Shown here piece by piece: positions 1 to 7,072 of a stretch of 59,650 bases of DNA. Position 1 is the first letter of the stretch. The number at the start of each line of letters is the position of its first letter. Origin of the DNA: UBA7398 sp964632545 (lineage in GTDB: Bacteria; Actinomycetota; Actinomycetes; Nanopelagicales; Nanopelagicaceae); NCBI GenBank assembly GCA_964632545.1, contig CAZWBQ010000009.1, positions 1-59,650 of the forward strand. Reading direction: 5' to 3'. The translations under genes were made by a program, and so were the position numbers. The notes under the pieces are model-generated. The model was not told the DNA's origin and made no database searches. It saw only the letters and a list, made by a program, of their open reading frames with translations.

Positions 1-60
1 AATACTCCCGCAAGGTAGTTGTGAATGCTGACAACCGAAATTTAGAGCTTAGGATAGGGC

Positions 61-591
61 ATGAGAAAATTTATTATCGCTCTGGTTGGATTGGTTTTGC
101 TAGCCCCGCTTAATGCAAATGCGATGGGATCGGGCGATAAGTTCTCGGATGCGCAGACGGGGTTCACCTATTCGATTTATAAACCGGCTAATACTTTAGG
201 GTTGAAATTGAGTGACTTTCAATTAATCCCATGTACTCCGGGAAATGAAGAGTGGCTATATGCAAAGTATGGAAGCGGCAAGAAGTATGTGGAGATTATG
301 GAGACTATGGCCGGTGTGAAATGTTCGGACCCTGGCTTATCTAAAGTAATGAAACCAGTGATGATTAATGGCGTAGGTGCAAAGGTTTATGTGTATTGCG
401 ATCCAGCGTATTCAAAATTATATCGACTTTGCAATATCAACGACTTCGGAAAATACGGTGGGTATTTGATGTTTACGACAAAGTCGACGAAGTTATTGAA
501 AGGCACGGAGATTCAAGTGCAAGGTATTGGTGGAATTACTTATGAACAAGCGTTGGCGGTTGCGAAATCTTTGAAGGTGGTTGGTAAATAG
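61..591 (+). CDS. Secreted hypothetical protein
   Basis: A 176-residue protein of unknown function. The N-terminus is a clear Sec signal peptide: Met-Arg-Lys, a hydrophobic core to about residue 16, and an Ala-Asn-Ala cleavage site near residue 21. The mature part is about 155 residues with four or five Cys (near 59, 88, 113 and 124), which could form disulphides outside the cell, and no recognisable catalytic motif. The ATG follows a purine-rich stretch (AGGATAGGG) that ends 1 nt before it, so the ribosome site is close but plausible. The gene converges on the AhpD-like gene with only 3 nt between stop codons. I do not recognise the family. Nothing upstream in the first 60 bases can be assigned. 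Confidence 0.75.
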   Translation: MRKFIIALVGLVLLAPLNANAMGSGDKFSDAQTGFTYSIYKPANTLGLKLSDFQLIPCTPGNEEWLYAKYGSGKKYVEIMETMAGVKCSDPGLSKVMKPVMINGVGAKVYVYCDPAYSKLYRLCNINDFGKYGGYLMFTTKSTKLLKGTEIQVQGIGGITYEQALAVAKSLKVVGK

Positions 592-594
592 CTA

Positions 595-1203
595 TTAGGA
601 ATGTGACCAATCATCTGGGTTGTTTGAATCATTAGGTGAAAGACCAATGATGTCGCCATCTGTTGAACAACCAAGACCAAGCACTGTGCGATTTGCATAA
701 GCAAAATAAGCAACTACCTGGTTGATTTCTAGTATTTCGCCATCGTTATATCCAGCCCCGCGTAGGTCAGCGACCATAGCTTCAGTTGCTTTAGGTGGTG
801 TGGAAGTAAGTGCTTGGGCGTAGACCATTGCCAGCTTCTCTTTTTCAGAGAGTGGGGCTTTAGAAATATTACGATCCATGATTGCCGCTTTGATTGCAGC
901 CGATTTCGCATCGTCGGCTACTAAACGTTTCATTCCAGCAAAGTGATGTTGGAAGCAATAATCGCAATCGTTAAGTGAGCTAACCCAAACACCAAGTGCT
1001 TCAAGAAACCATTTAGGAACAGTGTTACCGGAATGATGCAAAACATATTTATAGATGGCCATGTGGCCCTCCATTGAATGTGGGCGTAACGAATGCATCA
1101 TCATGATGTTGTCGACGTTGTTATCGGGACCTTTTACCCGATCGTAAAGTTCCTTTAAACGACCGTTGGCTTCTTCATATGGGACGGTATTAATCCAAGG
1201 CAT
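595..1203 (-). CDS. AhpD-like / carboxymuconolactone decarboxylase family peroxidase-related protein
   Basis: A 202-residue member of the AhpD/CMD alpha-helical fold. It carries the exact AhpD-type signature E-x11-C-x2-C-x3-H: Glu68, Cys80, Cys83 and His87. In AhpD this site gives thiol-dependent hydroperoxide reductase activity. The length fits the uncharacterised peroxidase-related subfamily rather than short carboxymuconolactone decarboxylases. No signal peptide, so it should be cytosolic. The ATG is preceded by an AGGAGC ribosome site at good spacing. No AhpC partner lies nearby, so the electron donor is unknown. Role in peroxide or organic hydroperoxide defence is inferred from the family. 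Confidence 0.85.
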   Translation of the reverse strand: MPWINTVPYEEANGRLKELYDRVKGPDNNVDNIMMMHSLRPHSMEGHMAIYKYVLHHSGNTVPKWFLEALGVWVSSLNDCDYCFQHHFAGMKRLVADDAKSAAIKAAIMDRNISKAPLSEKEKLAMVYAQALTSTPPKATEAMVADLRGAGYNDGEILEINQVVAYFAYANRTVLGLGCSTDGDIIGLSPNDSNNPDDWSHS

Positions 1204-1270
1204 GAGTGCTCCTAATTATTAGCTTCTACGGAGAGTGTATTTATAACTGAACGAAAAGCAACGATAAAGT

Positions 1271-1308
1271 CAAAATGGTTCCTCGCGACTAACTGAGGAA
1301 CCATTTTG
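1271..1308. terminator. Hairpin terminator downstream of the tRNA
   Basis: A perfect 14-bp inverted repeat (1271-1284 with 1295-1308) around a 10-nt loop, with AAAA at the left foot and TTTT at the right foot. It lies 7 nt beyond the 3' end of the minus-strand tRNA and behaves as an intrinsic terminator for it. Because it is symmetrical it could also stop plus-strand transcription. Confidence 0.75.
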
Positions 1309-1314
1309 TTTGCA

Positions 1315-1387
1315 TGACCGTAATGGGATTTGAACCCATGACCTGCCCTTAGTCAGTGAGCTGCTCTATCCACTGAGCTATACGGCC
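1315..1387 (-). tRNA. tRNA, reads as Val (anticodon GAC)
   Basis: A 73-nt cloverleaf: 7-bp acceptor stem (1381-1387 with 1316-1322, one G-U), D-arm GCTC/GAGC, and a T-arm with the TTCAAAT loop. The discriminator base is A (1315) and no CCA is encoded. With canonical spacing the anticodon loop is CUGACUA, so the anticodon GAC is at 1352-1354, giving valine. Two features are odd. Base 37, next to the anticodon, is U where a purine is nearly universal. The anticodon stem also ends in an A-A mismatch (31-39). The identity is therefore less sure than the presence of the tRNA. Confidence 0.8.
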
Positions 1388-1532
1388 ATTTACTAACCAT
1401 AAGTTCTCTGTGAACCGCATAACTTTCCTAAATGTTAAATTGTGAATTAAACTCAATTGTTGAAAACGAGTATTCCTACTAGGAGTAACTAGGGGCTCGT
1501 ACAATTATTGGAAATATTTGGTACCTTATATA

Positions 1533-1573
1533 TGCCCTTAGTCAGAGAGGCGCTCGTTAAATTCGAGTTATAC
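1533..1573 (-). pseudogene. Degraded partial tRNA copy
   Basis: A 13-nt exact match to the anticodon arm of the neighbouring tRNA (1533-1545 equals 1344-1356). It is followed by an imperfect match through the D-arm, ending in the same TATAC as the 5' acceptor side. The D-stem pairing (ACTC with GAG) and four anticodon-stem pairs are kept. There is no matching T-arm or 3' acceptor strand, so it is not a functional tRNA. It may be a decayed duplicate or the residue of an integration or excision at the tRNA. Confidence 0.55.
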
Positions 1574-1574
1574 A

Positions 1575-1602
1575 AAACCCCGTAGCGAAATCTGCGGGGT
1601 TT
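1575..1602. terminator. Terminator-like hairpin
   Basis: An 8-bp GC-rich stem (1575-1582 with 1595-1602). On the minus strand it is followed by TTTTG, the better U-tract of the two directions. It borders the tRNA remnant, and no gene clearly ends here, so it may be a relic of the same event or insulate the DJ-1 gene. Confidence 0.5.
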
Positions 1603-1653
1603 CTGCTTTTGGTTTGAATACAAATTTTCAATGAATCACGTACGCTTCGGCGA

Positions 1654-1708
1654 ATGAAACAAATTGCGATGTTGTTATATCCGGGGTTCACTCCCCTTGA
1701 TGCGATTG
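1654..1708 (+). repeat. Left copy of 55-bp gap-flanking duplication
   Basis: These 55 bases are identical to 1809-1863 on the other side of the N run and include the start of the DJ-1 family gene. An exact 55-bp overlap left unmerged across 100 N is typical of scaffolding contigs that overlap by one assembly k-mer. I read this as an artefact, not a biological repeat. Confidence 0.85.
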
Positions 1709-1808
1709 NNNNNNNNNNNNNNNNNNNNNNNNNNNNNNNNNNNNNNNNNNNNNNNNNNNNNNNNNNNNNNNNNNNNNNNNNNNNNNNNNNNNNNNNNNNN
1801 NNNNNNNN
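1709..1808. other. Assembly gap, 100 N
   Basis: Exactly 100 N, a conventional placeholder. Since the flanks are the same 55 bp, the true gap is probably zero or negative and no sequence need be missing. Confidence 0.95.
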
Positions 1809-2453
1809 ATGAAACAAATTGCGATGTTGTTATATCCGGGGTTCACTCCCCTTGATGCGATTGGTCCTTATCACGCACTATCGCAATTTCCCGGGTACGA
1901 GTTTTTCTATGTTGCGCAAAGCGCGGGGCCGATAAGTGATGGTGGCGCAACGATTATTGAAGCGCAGAAAAGTATTAGCGAAGTTTCGGAAGTGGATATT
2001 TTGGTAGTGCCCGGCGGATTGCCGGCAATCACAATGGCGCGCGCGGGTGATCCGTTGATTGATTGGATCGCGAAAATACATCCGACAACGGAGTGGACTA
2101 TTTCAGTATGTACCGGTGCGCTAATGCTTGGTGCGGCTGGTGTGCTTAACGGAATTCCAGCGACAACGCATTGGTATTCGCATTCCGAGTTAGCTGATTA
2201 CGGTGCAATGGCAAAAGATGAACGAGTTGTGGAATCCGGAAAAGTTATGACAGCTGCCGGCGTATCTGCGGGAATTGATATGTCGTTGGTATTGGCAGAA
2301 CGAATTTTTGGCAGAGCTTTTGCCGAGAAGATGCAATTAGATATGGAGTACGACCCAAAACCACCCTTTAATGCGGGGCATCCAAGAAGTGCGCCGAGCA
2401 GCGTTGTTGCGGAATTACGATCGCTATTTGATTCGGTATTAAAACGCGACTAA
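1809..2453 (+). CDS. DJ-1/PfpI family protein, isonitrile hydratase-like
   Basis: A 214-residue DJ-1/PfpI superfamily protein. The nucleophile elbow has Cys101-Thr102-Gly in the context VCTGALMLGAAG, with Asp16 near the N-terminus. The later sequence (ATTHW, AGVSAGIDM, and YDPKPPF near the C-terminus) resembles the InhA isonitrile hydratase branch, which hydrates isonitriles to N-substituted formamides using this Cys. The substrate here is not shown by the sequence; other DJ-1 proteins are glyoxalases or chaperones. The same start codon also occurs before the gap (1654), so the gene is probably complete. It ends at a shared terminator opposite the APC permease. Confidence 0.8.
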   Translation: MKQIAMLLYPGFTPLDAIGPYHALSQFPGYEFFYVAQSAGPISDGGATIIEAQKSISEVSEVDILVVPGGLPAITMARAGDPLIDWIAKIHPTTEWTISVCTGALMLGAAGVLNGIPATTHWYSHSELADYGAMAKDERVVESGKVMTAAGVSAGIDMSLVLAERIFGRAFAEKMQLDMEYDPKPPFNAGHPRSAPSSVVAELRSLFDSVLKRD

Positions 2454-2460
2454 CGAATTA

Positions 2461-2507
2461 AAAAGCGCCTACCTTCCAGTCAAATTAACTAGAAAGTAGG
2501 CGCTTTT
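2461..2507. terminator. Bidirectional terminator between convergent genes
   Basis: A 12-bp perfect stem (2461-2472 with 2496-2507), extended inward by three pairs after one mismatch. It begins with AAAA and ends with TTTTGTTTT. It sits between the stop of the DJ-1 gene and the stop of the APC permease and can serve both strands. Confidence 0.85.
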
Positions 2508-2522
2508 GTTTTAACTATTTAC

Positions 2523-4082
2523 TTATGTGGATTTCTTTCCTGGTTGTGCAATTGCGTAGACAATGCCACCGAGTGCGGCAATTACTAGCATTACAACAAG
2601 TGTTACCCAGTCCAGATTGAATAGCGCTCCACGCGGTGACGCGAGGCCAGTAGGAATAACGAGATTGATAAACATAACCACTAAGTAAACCAGTGCGATT
2701 ACGTTAACAATCATTCCTTTACTACCGAGGGTGAAATGTCCATCTGCTTTCCAGCCACGAGTACGGGCGATTAACGCGCCAAGTACAGTGAGCATAAATG
2801 CTAGATAGATACCGCTAACACCAAATGAAACTAATGAAAGCAGCGCTGATACATTTGCAGGATAGGTGAAGAAGCCAATCTTTATATCTTTTGATGGCGT
2901 GATGTTTACCAAAAGAGTAAAGATGAATGGCACAAGTGCGCCAAGTAATAGAGCATTAACTGGTGTGTGGAACTTAGGTGAAACTTTAGAGACCATCTTT
3001 GCTGCAGGTACAGCGCCATCTCGAGCGTACGAGAAGAGCATGCGTGAACTTGCGCCTTGAATAGAAGATCCGCATGAGAAGAATGCGAATACAACAGCAA
3101 GCAGCAAGATATCGCGCAAGAATGAAGAGCTAATTGCAGTGCTCAAAATGTAAGGAATTCCACCAGCAAATGAAGTTGCAGTTGCATATCCCTTTGGATC
3201 ACTTGGAGTCGCAAGCAATAGCGCAGCAACTAGAATAAATGAAGTGAATGCGCCAACAAGTAGCGCCTGACGCATTGCTTTAGGAACTTGCTTAGAAGCG
3301 TCCTTAGTTTCTTCAGCAACGTCACCAGCAGATTCAAAGCCGTAGAAGATAAATGCGTGAGCAAGTACTGCAACTAGCGCAGCACCAGTCCACCAATTGC
3401 CACCGAAGCTAACGCCGAGCGTATTGGTACCAACAGTTTCAGCACCTTCGGAGCTAAATAAGAATCCGAATCCGTGGTTGAAGCCGGCAGCAGCAAGGAT
3501 GATTGCGATACCGAATGTGCCAAAGATTTCAACATAGGAACCGAAACTTGCAATACGTCCCATAACTTTCGCACCTGTTATGTTTAGCAGAGTTTGTATG
3601 GCAAGAAGTGCAAGTGTCATAACCATAATTGTTGAGTGCTTAGATGGATCGATACTCATGCCAAACCAGCTGTTGAGAATTGCAGATAGGTAAGGAACAA
3701 CGCCAGTATCAACTGCGGCAACGGTTACAAGCAGGGCCATTAAATAGAACCAACCGACCCACCAACCATACTTTTTACTTACCGTGAATTTAGAGTATTG
3801 ATAGAGCGCACCAGAAACGGGATAGTGGCTACCAAGTTCTCCGAAAATTAACGCAACAAAATACATACCTATTACTGGGATTAACATCAACCAGATATAG
3901 CGAGGTCCACCAGCGCCTACGCCAAGAACAAATAGCGAGTAGATACCAACCATTGGTGATAGATAAGTGAACGCAACTGAGAAGCTGTCGAACTTACTTA
4001 GTACTCGGGAAAGTTCTTGTTTATAACCAAGTGCACCGAGACGACTTTCTTCGGCAGCATTTGATTGATTTTTATCAGACAC
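2523..4082 (-). CDS. APC superfamily amino acid/amine permease
   Basis: A 519-residue polytopic membrane protein with about 12 to 14 hydrophobic segments and a hydrophilic N-terminus of some 35 residues. The family hallmarks of amino acid-polyamine-organocation permeases are visible: an early glycine-rich helix, GELGSHYPVSGALYQYS in the second to third helix, and GFESAGDVAEETKDASKQVP in the loop near residue 250. It should import an amino acid or amine by proton or sodium coupling; the substrate cannot be read from sequence. It is divergent from the proline-racemase-superfamily gene across a 192-nt shared promoter region, which suggests their substrates may be linked, for example hydroxyproline or a related compound. 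Confidence 0.85.
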   Translation of the reverse strand: MSDKNQSNAAEESRLGALGYKQELSRVLSKFDSFSVAFTYLSPMVGIYSLFVLGVGAGGPRYIWLMLIPVIGMYFVALIFGELGSHYPVSGALYQYSKFTVSKKYGWWVGWFYLMALLVTVAAVDTGVVPYLSAILNSWFGMSIDPSKHSTIMVMTLALLAIQTLLNITGAKVMGRIASFGSYVEIFGTFGIAIILAAAGFNHGFGFLFSSEGAETVGTNTLGVSFGGNWWTGAALVAVLAHAFIFYGFESAGDVAEETKDASKQVPKAMRQALLVGAFTSFILVAALLLATPSDPKGYATATSFAGGIPYILSTAISSSFLRDILLLAVVFAFFSCGSSIQGASSRMLFSYARDGAVPAAKMVSKVSPKFHTPVNALLLGALVPFIFTLLVNITPSKDIKIGFFTYPANVSALLSLVSFGVSGIYLAFMLTVLGALIARTRGWKADGHFTLGSKGMIVNVIALVYLVVMFINLVIPTGLASPRGALFNLDWVTLVVMLVIAALGGIVYAIAQPGKKST

Positions 4083-4274
4083 TTATGACTTCCTTTCAAC
4101 GTTGAACGGAATACGGGCGGACGACAAATATGGTAAACCTGTTTTAACGAAAAATCTGAGTTAGCGCGAAATCGTTATGAATTAATTAGATCTAAAATAG
4201 ATCACCAGCGCACAAATTAAGTTACTGGTGCGTTAAGTAACGGGTATTACAGCACTTTTACTTATGATTGCCAC
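4083..4274. promoter_or_regulatory. Divergent promoter region, permease / PRS enzyme
   Basis: A 192-nt AT-rich spacer between two divergent starts. It holds short inverted repeats: GTTAC/GTAAC at about 4221-4243, ACCAG/CTGGT just upstream, and a repeated TAGATC near 4187-4203. These could be operator sites for a local regulator, but no regulator gene lies beside them. Promoter hexamers were not assigned with confidence. Confidence 0.4.
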
Positions 4275-5300
4275 ATGAACCAAGCCATCGAGGTTGTAAG
4301 CGCTCATGCTGAAGGTGAAGTTGGCGACGTCATTGTTGGTGGCGTTGGGCCAATTCCTGGCGCAACTATTTGGGAACAATCTAGATTTATTGCAAAAGAT
4401 GAAAGTTTACGTAAATTTATTTTGCTCGAACCTCGCGGTGGCGTATTTCGACATGTGAATTTATTAGTGCCGCCAGTAAATCCTAAAGCAGATGTGGCTT
4501 TTATCATTATGGAACCTGAAGATAACCCGCCAATGTCGGGCTCTAATTCAATATGCGTGGCAACTGTTGTATTGGAAACTGGAATTGTGAAAATGGTTGA
4601 GCCAGTTACTACTTTAATAATGGAAGCTCCTGGTGGTCTGGTTTATGTGACTGCCCAATGTGAAAATGGAAAAGTAACTCAAGTGCGCGTAAAAAATGTA
4701 CCGTCATTCGTTGGTGAATTAAATTTGAGTTTAGAGGTTGAAGGATTGGGACAGTTGCGGGTTGATACCGCATTTGGCGGCGATAGCTTTGTAATCGTTA
4801 ACGCGGATGATCTTGGCTTTGTGATTGCACCAGATGAAGCCTTTGATTTAGCAAGAGTGGGAATGCGGATAACTGCGGCAGCTAATCAACAATTGAAGTT
4901 TGAGCATCCAACTAATCCAGATTGGAAACATTTCTCTTTTACGCAGATAGCAAAACCCATTTTCTACGAGAACGGTCTTGCAATCAGTAAAAATGCGGTA
5001 GCGATTCAACCCGGAAAGATTGATCGCTCCCCTACCGGTACTGGTTGTTCAGCGCGGTTAGCGTTGTTACACCATCAAAAGGTACTGAAAGTTGGCGACT
5101 TAATGATTGGCCGTTCGATTATTGATTCAGAATTTCATTGCAAGATTGAAGAAGAAGTTATGGTCGGAAATAAGAACGGAATTATTCCGTCGATTGCTGG
5201 TCAAGCTTGGATTACTGGAACTCATAAACACACTTTGGATCCAACCGATCCGTGGCCACTTGGTTACAAATTAAGCGACACCTGGCCTAAAAAGCTTTAG
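4275..5300 (+). CDS. Proline racemase superfamily enzyme with Ser/Thr active-site pair
   Basis: A 341-residue protein of the proline racemase/4-hydroxyproline epimerase/trans-3-hydroxyproline dehydratase superfamily. In racemases and epimerases two Cys act as the acid-base pair, in the motifs MCGH and DRSPCGTG. Here the first motif reads M-Ser88-G-Ser and the second reads DRSP-Thr254-GTG, so both Cys are replaced. Thr at the second site is typical of trans-3-hydroxy-L-proline dehydratases; Ser at the first is less usual. Two-base racemisation is therefore unlikely, and a dehydratase or another reaction is more probable. Cys258 lies four residues on and is not at the canonical position. The divergent APC permease may bring in the substrate. 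Cytosolic; length is normal. Confidence 0.8.
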   Translation: MNQAIEVVSAHAEGEVGDVIVGGVGPIPGATIWEQSRFIAKDESLRKFILLEPRGGVFRHVNLLVPPVNPKADVAFIIMEPEDNPPMSGSNSICVATVVLETGIVKMVEPVTTLIMEAPGGLVYVTAQCENGKVTQVRVKNVPSFVGELNLSLEVEGLGQLRVDTAFGGDSFVIVNADDLGFVIAPDEAFDLARVGMRITAAANQQLKFEHPTNPDWKHFSFTQIAKPIFYENGLAISKNAVAIQPGKIDRSPTGTGCSARLALLHHQKVLKVGDLMIGRSIIDSEFHCKIEEEVMVGNKNGIIPSIAGQAWITGTHKHTLDPTDPWPLGYKLSDTWPKKL

Positions 5301-5307
5301 TTTTGCC

Positions 5308-6483
5308 TTAAAAATACTTTCCAAATACTTTTCTAAAAATTCTTTTTACTTGTTCTATTGGCGAGATCTTTAATACTTTCGCATTGGCTGGTTCATCTGG
5401 AGTGCTCACATCTTTTAGAGCAGGTGAGCTTTGATCTAGTGAGTCGGCGATTCGATCAATGTTTGCAACCATAGAAAGTCCGCGCACAATCTGTTCTTGA
5501 TCTGCATTTTTTGCATCTTCGATCAGGCTCTCAGCGAGAGCTGCACCAGCATCACGTGCATCTGTTGTTGCGCTCTGGTTTGAATCATCTTGGCTTGCAC
5601 TTTCAGTTTCATATTTTGAAGAAATGGCATAGCTAACTGCGGAAAGCGCTACTGCTATTTGCTTTTTAGTGGAATCGGCAATTCCACCACTTACAGCGGA
5701 GTCAAAAAGAGTTCGGGCAATGGTGCGTACTTGCACCACAGTATGTTCGAGTGCGATGCCGCGAATATAAATCTCTTCAGCTTCATCTTTTTCGGCAGTC
5801 GGAAACCAACGCGCATGTCCGCGCGCTTCCGCAGATTGGGCTCGGATTGAAGGAACCTCTTCAATTAACAATCGAGCTTTTGCCAACCAATTGCCCGCTT
5901 CTTTTTGAGTGAAGCCGGCAGCAACACCTTCTGACATTGTTGCTAATAACTCAGCCGCTTTCTTACTCACCGAGGCTATTTGATCAGTTGCGCGACCGAC
6001 CGGGGTATTTGGATGTGAGAAGTAGGAGAAGAAGATTGCAACAGCAGCGCCAACGAGTGTGGAACTTAATCGGTGAACTGCAGTTGATCCAGAAATTCCG
6101 GGACCGATAACAATTAGCGCTGTTACTGGAACGTTTACTGATGCAACTTCGCCAAGGTGGAGTGCGCGAGCAACTACGGAGCAGAGAATTACCGTAATTC
6201 CTACTGCGATAAAGCCAAAATCAAAAACAGATACAGCCAATATTGCAACGGCTGAGCCGATAGCGGTACCGACAATTTGCCCAAATCCTTCTCGGAGTGA
6301 TTTATGCAGCGAGATGCGAATACTTAGTACGCAAACAATTGCCGCAACTAAACCGCCCTTATAAATAATGAGATCGCCGAGTTGCCATGCCACGGCCCCA
6401 GCAACCCCTGCGATTGCAATTTGCCGAACCCAGATATGGCGATCGGTAACGAGTTTTAATAAGCGTTTAAATACTCTCTTCAT
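5308..6483 (-). CDS. FUSC / aromatic acid exporter family membrane protein
   Basis: A 391-residue protein with about six transmembrane helices in residues 15-170, followed by a long cytosolic helical domain rich in Glu, Ala and Lys. This is the layout of the FUSC/ArAE (DUF939-like) family, proposed to export aromatic acids or other toxic metabolites. The conserved polar stretch after the first helices (SLREGFGQIVGTAIG) fits the family. The ATG at 6483 is 2 nt from the 100-N gap, so the ribosome site is not visible and a slightly earlier start cannot be excluded. It converges on the PRS gene with 7 nt between stops. Confidence 0.75.
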   Translation of the reverse strand: MKRVFKRLLKLVTDRHIWVRQIAIAGVAGAVAWQLGDLIIYKGGLVAAIVCVLSIRISLHKSLREGFGQIVGTAIGSAVAILAVSVFDFGFIAVGITVILCSVVARALHLGEVASVNVPVTALIVIGPGISGSTAVHRLSSTLVGAAVAIFFSYFSHPNTPVGRATDQIASVSKKAAELLATMSEGVAAGFTQKEAGNWLAKARLLIEEVPSIRAQSAEARGHARWFPTAEKDEAEEIYIRGIALEHTVVQVRTIARTLFDSAVSGGIADSTKKQIAVALSAVSYAISSKYETESASQDDSNQSATTDARDAGAALAESLIEDAKNADQEQIVRGLSMVANIDRIADSLDQSSPALKDVSTPDEPANAKVLKISPIEQVKRIFRKVFGKYF

Positions 6484-6485
6484 TT

Positions 6486-6585
6486 NNNNNNNNNNNNNNN
6501 NNNNNNNNNNNNNNNNNNNNNNNNNNNNNNNNNNNNNNNNNNNNNNNNNNNNNNNNNNNNNNNNNNNNNNNNNNNNNNNNNNNNN
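6486..6585. other. Assembly gap, 100 N
   Basis: Exactly 100 N between two divergent genes. Unlike the other two gaps, I see no long identical flanks, so real sequence (promoters and the start of the plus-strand gene) may be missing here. Confidence 0.95.
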
Positions 6586-6998
6586 TGAATCTTTCATGGA
6601 TTAAATCGGAGGAGCATAAAAAACTCATCGAGCGATGGTGGATCGCAATAGTTCTAGTTTGGGGCGTAATCCGAGCTTTCTTGGTGGATAAAACTTTTGC
6701 AAAATACGGCGTTAATCCTTGGGTTTATTTAGCTATCGACATGTTAATTGCAGTTCCTTACGCAATTTCCACGTCAAAATTTGTATTCGCATTAATCGAA
6801 AAACACTTTAAGAACTCGCTTAAGTGGGGTGCAATTGCAATATTGTTCCATTACATTCCAGATGCATACATACTTGCAACAGCTAGATCTGTGCCAAGAA
6901 CTTTATTTGATGGGTTTATATTTGCAGTAGCAGTATTCACACTTTTAGGTGCTCGGGAAGTTGTGATTAAGATGAAGGCTGGAAAAGCAAAAATGTAG
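6586..6998 (+). CDS. Small membrane protein, 5' end in gap
   Basis: The reading frame is open from the edge of the gap: the first full codon is at 6588 and the partial codon before it ends in TG, so a start codon may be exactly at the gap edge. The visible 136 residues begin N-L-S-W-I-K and contain about three to four hydrophobic segments (near 19-33, 43-58, 72-90 and 100-120), ending in a Lys-rich tail. A later TTG at 6681 would give 105 residues but would cut the first helix, so I prefer the longer form. Family not recognised. Confidence 0.6.
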
Positions 6999-7072
6999 AG
7001 GACATTGAAGTGTTAGAGCCAGCGGTTTAGCTCGATTGTGAGAAAACTGAGGTAAGTAAATATAATTAGGGA

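Larger units (their letters stand above)
1388..1653. other. Intergenic region between the tRNA and the DJ-1 gene
   Basis: Together with the following N gap this stretch exceeds 400 nt without a confident protein gene. It should contain the promoter of the minus-strand tRNA, which I could not place convincingly. It also holds a tight inverted repeat at about 1469-1487, a degraded tRNA-like copy at 1533-1573, a terminator-like hairpin at 1575-1602, and the leader of the DJ-1 family gene. No ORF of reasonable size with a ribosome site was found. Confidence 0.6.

Noticed and set aside
1533..1573. Functional second tRNA
   Set aside because: No T-arm and no pairing 3' acceptor strand can be found.
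1557..1817. Open frames running through the N gaps
   Set aside because: They are open only because N codons are not read as stops.
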